Shown piece after piece: positions 4,570 to 6,952 of a DNA stretch of 6,952 nucleotides. Source of the DNA: Thermoplasmatota archaeon (lineage in GTDB: Archaea > Thermoplasmatota > Penumbrarchaeia > Penumbrarchaeales > Penumbrarchaeaceae); assembly GCA_030595585.1 (NCBI GenBank), contig JAUVCY010000094.1, forward strand, positions 1 through 6,952, in the 5' to 3' direction. The notes beneath the pieces are model-generated. The model was not told the origin of the DNA. It saw nothing but the letters and a program-made list of their open reading frames with translations, and ran no database searches. Numbering within the stretch: the stretch's first letter is position 1; every line of letters begins with the position of its first letter. The position numbers were made by a program, and so were the translations under genes.

Positions 4570-6952
4570 TCAGATCCCGCCCTCTTCATCCACGCTCATT
4601 TCAGGAATATCGAGGTCCTTCAGGATACCCTCGTCCATCGGGATCTCCTCCAGCTCGGCTATCTCCGGCGGGGGCATATCAAGATCATCTATCGAGCCGT
4701 CCACTGCTGGGAGTTCCACCCCATCGTCGGGTTCGATATCAGGGACATCGGCCAGATCGTCCCCCATCCCCGGCTCATCAGCCACATCAGGGTCCTCTGG
4801 TTCGTCCCCTGGGTCCATACCGGCCTCGCCTTCCTGGGTGCCTTCCTGGGCCTCTCCCTCGGCTTCCAGATCTCCGCGGATCGGGCGTGGCAGTTTTTCG
4901 GTCTTCCTCTTCAGGAGATATGAGGAGAGGAATATCAGGAGAATTAGCATCATCACAATGACCATGCCAAAGGGTGAGAACAGCAGTTTTGAAATGTGAG
5001 ATCCGATATCCACCTCCACCACGTTGAAGGAGTACTCATCGGACGTGGTGGATACTCCGTCATCGTCCACGACCTGAAGGGAAAGCGTGTGTTCTCCCAC
5101 ACCCTCCGCTTCGATGGTCAGGTTCCTGCCCGTCTTACCTGAAAGGAGCTCCCCATCCAGGTACCAGTTGAAAGTGAGAGTTGGATCGTCGGAAGGTGTG
5201 TCGTGGGACCTGTGACCAAGCGCGGTGAAACTCTCACCTTCCGTGACCTCCGACGGGACCCCGAACAACAGCGCTACCGGAGGAACATTTGATATCGTTA
5301 CCTCAAACACGTCTGTCCCGGATGCACCCTGGTCATCTATTACCTCCAAGATCACAAGATAAGTCCCCTCGGAGGTGAAAACGTGTTCAAATCGGGGACC
5401 GTTCGCCTCAACCTCCCCCCCGGCTACCGACCAGATGTATTCAAGTGAATCCAGGTCCGAAATGGAATCGGGAGGGTCATGCGACAAAAAGACCAGTAGC
5501 TCATCCTCGAGGCCTGTCGCATTCCCGGTGATCGTGGGCCGCGGCACCACGTTCTCCACTGCGACCCAATGCTGGGCCATCGACCTGACGCCATCGTCAT
5601 CCTCGACCCAGAGAGTGATCAGGTGGTCTCCCTCATCCTCGAAGGATATGGACATCTCACTGCCGGATATGTCCGGGATCGAATCGTCGTCAGTATCCCA
5701 TGTGAAGACCAGTGTCGGGATATCGCTTACACCATCAGAGGAGAGGCCGCCGTCAAAATGGAGCACCTCATCCTCCACACCGTTCGATGGTCCGTTTATT
5801 ATCGCTGTTGGGGCCACATTCAGAACTGTTATATTTTGAGATACCCTAGATCGATCTCCATCATCGTCAGTAACATCCAGGAAGATCGAATAAATCCCCT
5901 CATTTGAGATCGACATATCGACCAGAGGGCCATATTTTGGAGCGATGTCTCCCTGGACCATCCAGGTGTAGTTCAGTATGGGAAGATCTGACGGGGTGTC
6001 TGTGGAGGTCGTTCCGTCAAGGGTGAAGGGTTCATCCTCGTGGACGGTGACAGGAACGCTCATGTTCGCCACGGGAAGCGTATTGAATACCATCGTGGAA
6101 CCGGTGGCCTTTCCCACCCCGTCATCACCATCCCGAACCTGGAGCGTTATCCAGTGGACCCCGGCCGTCTCGAACGACGTTGTGATATTGGGATCATCTG
6201 TCCAATCCCGCGATCCGTTGCCGTCGATCGTATAGTGATAAGAAAGCCCTTCCACGTCCGTCGTCCTGTCGCTGGACTCCCATCCTGAAACGTTGAAGAC
6301 CTGATCCTCGTATGTGGATGTGGGAATGTTCAGCACTGCCGTTGGAATAACGTTGCTGACCTTGATGGGTATGTCCACGTGGCTCTCCTCCTCACCGTCG
6401 CTTACCGTGAGCCTTACCACCCTGGTCCCGACCTCTCTGAAGGAGACCACCACCATGGTGTCTGAGGAGTCGGTATCGTTCAGGCCGTCGCTGTCATCCA
6501 GATCCCAACCGTAGGTCATGGGGTCTCCGTCGGGATCGTATGAGCCAAGGGAGTAGAGCGCTACCTCCTCCTCCTGAGAGATGTTCAATGAGATGGGGTC
6601 ACAAACGGCAAAAGGGGCTCTGTTCATCATTTTCACGGATGATACACCCACGTGCGTTCCATTGTACGCTATGATCTCGTATACACCCGGCAGCAGGTCC
6701 TTGACCGTCACATTTCCGTGTAGGTCGGTCGGTCCGACGGACACTCCACCTATGTAGACATCTGCGCCTTCGATACTTATCCCATCCCCTTCCGCGTGAG
6801 CTGTGACCGTTACGATCAGGTCATTTTCCAGATCGTCCCCGTCCATGACGCTTTTGTTGAAGGAGATATAGACACGCTCAACTGGGTTGTAGAATTCCCG
6901 AAGGACCTCATCCCAGAAGGTGCGCTGGGTGAAGTTCAGAAATAATGTGGTG
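4570..6952 (-). CDS. PKD-repeat surface protein with single membrane helix and acidic cytoplasmic tail, 5'-truncated
   Basis: The frame is open to the right edge (793 codons visible), so the true start lies outside. The ATG at 6846 has no Shine-Dalgarno site, and the 35 codons before it read as ordinary protein (for example LRREF-like acidic/aromatic text ending in ISFNKSV). Numbering from that Met: a carboxypeptidase-regulatory-like beta domain (about 20-72, GVYEIIAYNG at 54-63); six PKD-type repeats opening near N75, N165, N255, N343, N432 and N520, spaced 88-90 residues, each with an N-x-x-P opening, most with an EDE-type turn, an aromatic-Trp-Asp strand and a closing V-x-D-D-x-G; a membrane helix (about 622-645, followed by KRKTEK); and a tail (651-758) with about 39 Asp/Glu against four basic residues. 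Twelve N-x-S/T sequons lie before the helix and none after it. No signal peptide is visible because the N-terminus is missing. No enzyme motif was seen. Adhesion or cell-envelope architecture is inferred. Confidence 0.9.
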   Translation of the reverse strand, partial: TTLFLNFTQRTFWDEVLREFYNPVERVYISFNKSVMDGDDLENDLIVTVTAHAEGDGISIEGADVYIGGVSVGPTDLHGNVTVKDLLPGVYEIIAYNGTHVGVSSVKMMNRAPFAVCDPISLNISQEEEVALYSLGSYDPDGDPMTYGWDLDDSDGLNDTDSSDTMVVVSFREVGTRVVRLTVSDGEEESHVDIPIKVSNVIPTAVLNIPTSTYEDQVFNVSGWESSDRTTDVEGLSYHYTIDGNGSRDWTDDPNITTSFETAGVHWITLQVRDGDDGVGKATGSTMVFNTLPVANMSVPVTVHEDEPFTLDGTTSTDTPSDLPILNYTWMVQGDIAPKYGPLVDMSISNEGIYSIFLDVTDDDGDRSRVSQNITVLNVAPTAIINGPSNGVEDEVLHFDGGLSSDGVSDIPTLVFTWDTDDDSIPDISGSEMSISFEDEGDHLITLWVEDDDGVRSMAQHWVAVENVVPRPTITGNATGLEDELLVFLSHDPPDSISDLDSLEYIWSVAGGEVEANGPRFEHVFTSEGTYLVILEVIDDQGASGTDVFEVTISNVPPVALLFGVPSEVTEGESFTALGHRSHDTPSDDPTLTFNWYLDGELLSGKTGRNLTIEAEGVGEHTLSLQVVDDDGVSTTSDEYSFNVVEVDIGSHISKLLFSPFGMVIVMMLILLIFLSSYLLKRKTEKLPRPIRGDLEAEGEAQEGTQEGEAGMDPGDEPEDPDVADEPGMGDDLADVPDIEPDDGVELPAVDGSIDDLDMPPPEIAELEEIPMDEGILKDLDIPEMSVDEEGGI
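4828..4851 (-). repeat. 12-bp tandem duplication in the acidic tail (xQEG x2)
   Basis: Two adjacent 12-bp units, GCCTTCCTGGGT and GCCTTCCTGGGC on the plus strand, differ only at the last base. They encode AQEG and TQEG (residues 666-673 of the PKD-repeat protein). Length in whole codons keeps the frame, consistent with a slippage duplication in a low-complexity tail. Confidence 0.75.
5026..6624 (-). repeat. Six tandem PKD-type domains of 88-90 residues
   Basis: Repeat boundaries, set at the N-x-x-P openings, are 6355-6624, 6085-6354, 5821-6084, 5554-5820, 5290-5553 and 5026-5289 in order of translation. Shared features are the opening (NRAPFA, NVIPTA, NTLPVA, NVAPTA, NVVPRP, NVPPVA), an acidic turn such as YEDQ, HEDE, VEDE or LEDE, a D/S-D-x-x-S/D-L segment, a strand of Y/F-x-W, and a closing V-x-D-D/G-x-G. 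The classical WDFGDG is replaced by variants such as WDLDDSDG and WDTDDDS. Each probably folds as an immunoglobulin-like beta-sandwich, forming a stiff extracellular rod. Confidence 0.8.

Noticed and set aside
4514..4999. Plus-strand open frame of 161 codons, extremely Ser/Pro/Gly-rich
   Set aside because: Composition is that expected from reading the complement of an Asp/Glu/Pro/Gly-rich tail. It has no secretion signal or domain, and the minus-strand tail is the coherent protein.
5375..5839. Plus-strand open frame of 154 codons, Ser-rich
   Set aside because: Opposite PKD repeats 4 and 5; the Ser runs mirror the Asp-rich turns of the real protein.
1..6952. Frequent GATATC/GGATAT words as a possible recognition or signal motif
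   Set aside because: They occur mostly in coding sequence at Asp-Ile, Gly-Tyr or Ile codons and follow the gene's codon preference; no positional pattern was seen.

Overview
The window appears to come from an archaeon, most plausibly a Thermoplasmatota-like euryarchaeon. The lineage is inferred, not proven. The supporting signs are: AT-rich TATA-like elements in both intergenic gaps; strong GGAGGT(G) Shine-Dalgarno sites in front of GTG starts; frequent AGG (Arg) and ATA (Ile) codons; large PKD-repeat surface proteins held by a single C-terminal membrane helix; and a short archaeal-style phosphatidylserine/archaetidylserine decarboxylase next to a serine-type CDP-alcohol transferase. A bacterial origin is not strictly excluded.

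All four genes lie on the minus strand, so transcription runs from the right end to the left, and they tile almost the whole window. From right to left: (1) 6952-4570, a 5'-truncated surface protein with a carboxypeptidase-regulatory-like domain, six regular PKD-type repeats of 88-90 residues, one membrane helix and a very acidic cytoplasmic tail of about 108 residues; (2) a 70-bp gap with a TATA-like element; (3) 4499-1488, a 1003-residue secreted and membrane-anchored protein with seven DxDxDG FG-GAP/VCBS propeller loops, an ASPIC/UnbV domain, an unassigned region, three Ig/PKD-like domains and a C-terminal anchor; (4) an 81-bp gap with a hairpin-forming dyad that overlaps a possible promoter; (5) 1406-771, the pyruvoyl-dependent decarboxylase; (6) 774-1, the serine transferase, truncated by the left edge and overlapping the previous gene by 4 bp.

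The left pair forms a small phospholipid operon. The transferase would make phosphatidyl- or archaetidylserine from the CDP-activated lipid and L-serine, and the decarboxylase would convert it to the ethanolamine lipid. The right pair encodes cell-surface proteins with large extracellular beta-sandwich/propeller regions and no recognisable enzymatic active site, so roles in adhesion, cell-surface architecture or ligand binding are more likely than catalysis. No RNA genes, mobile elements, CRISPR arrays or plus-strand genes could be supported. The least ordinary features are the two multidomain surface proteins, the arginine-rich N-terminal extension on the transferase, and the dyad upstream of the decarboxylase.
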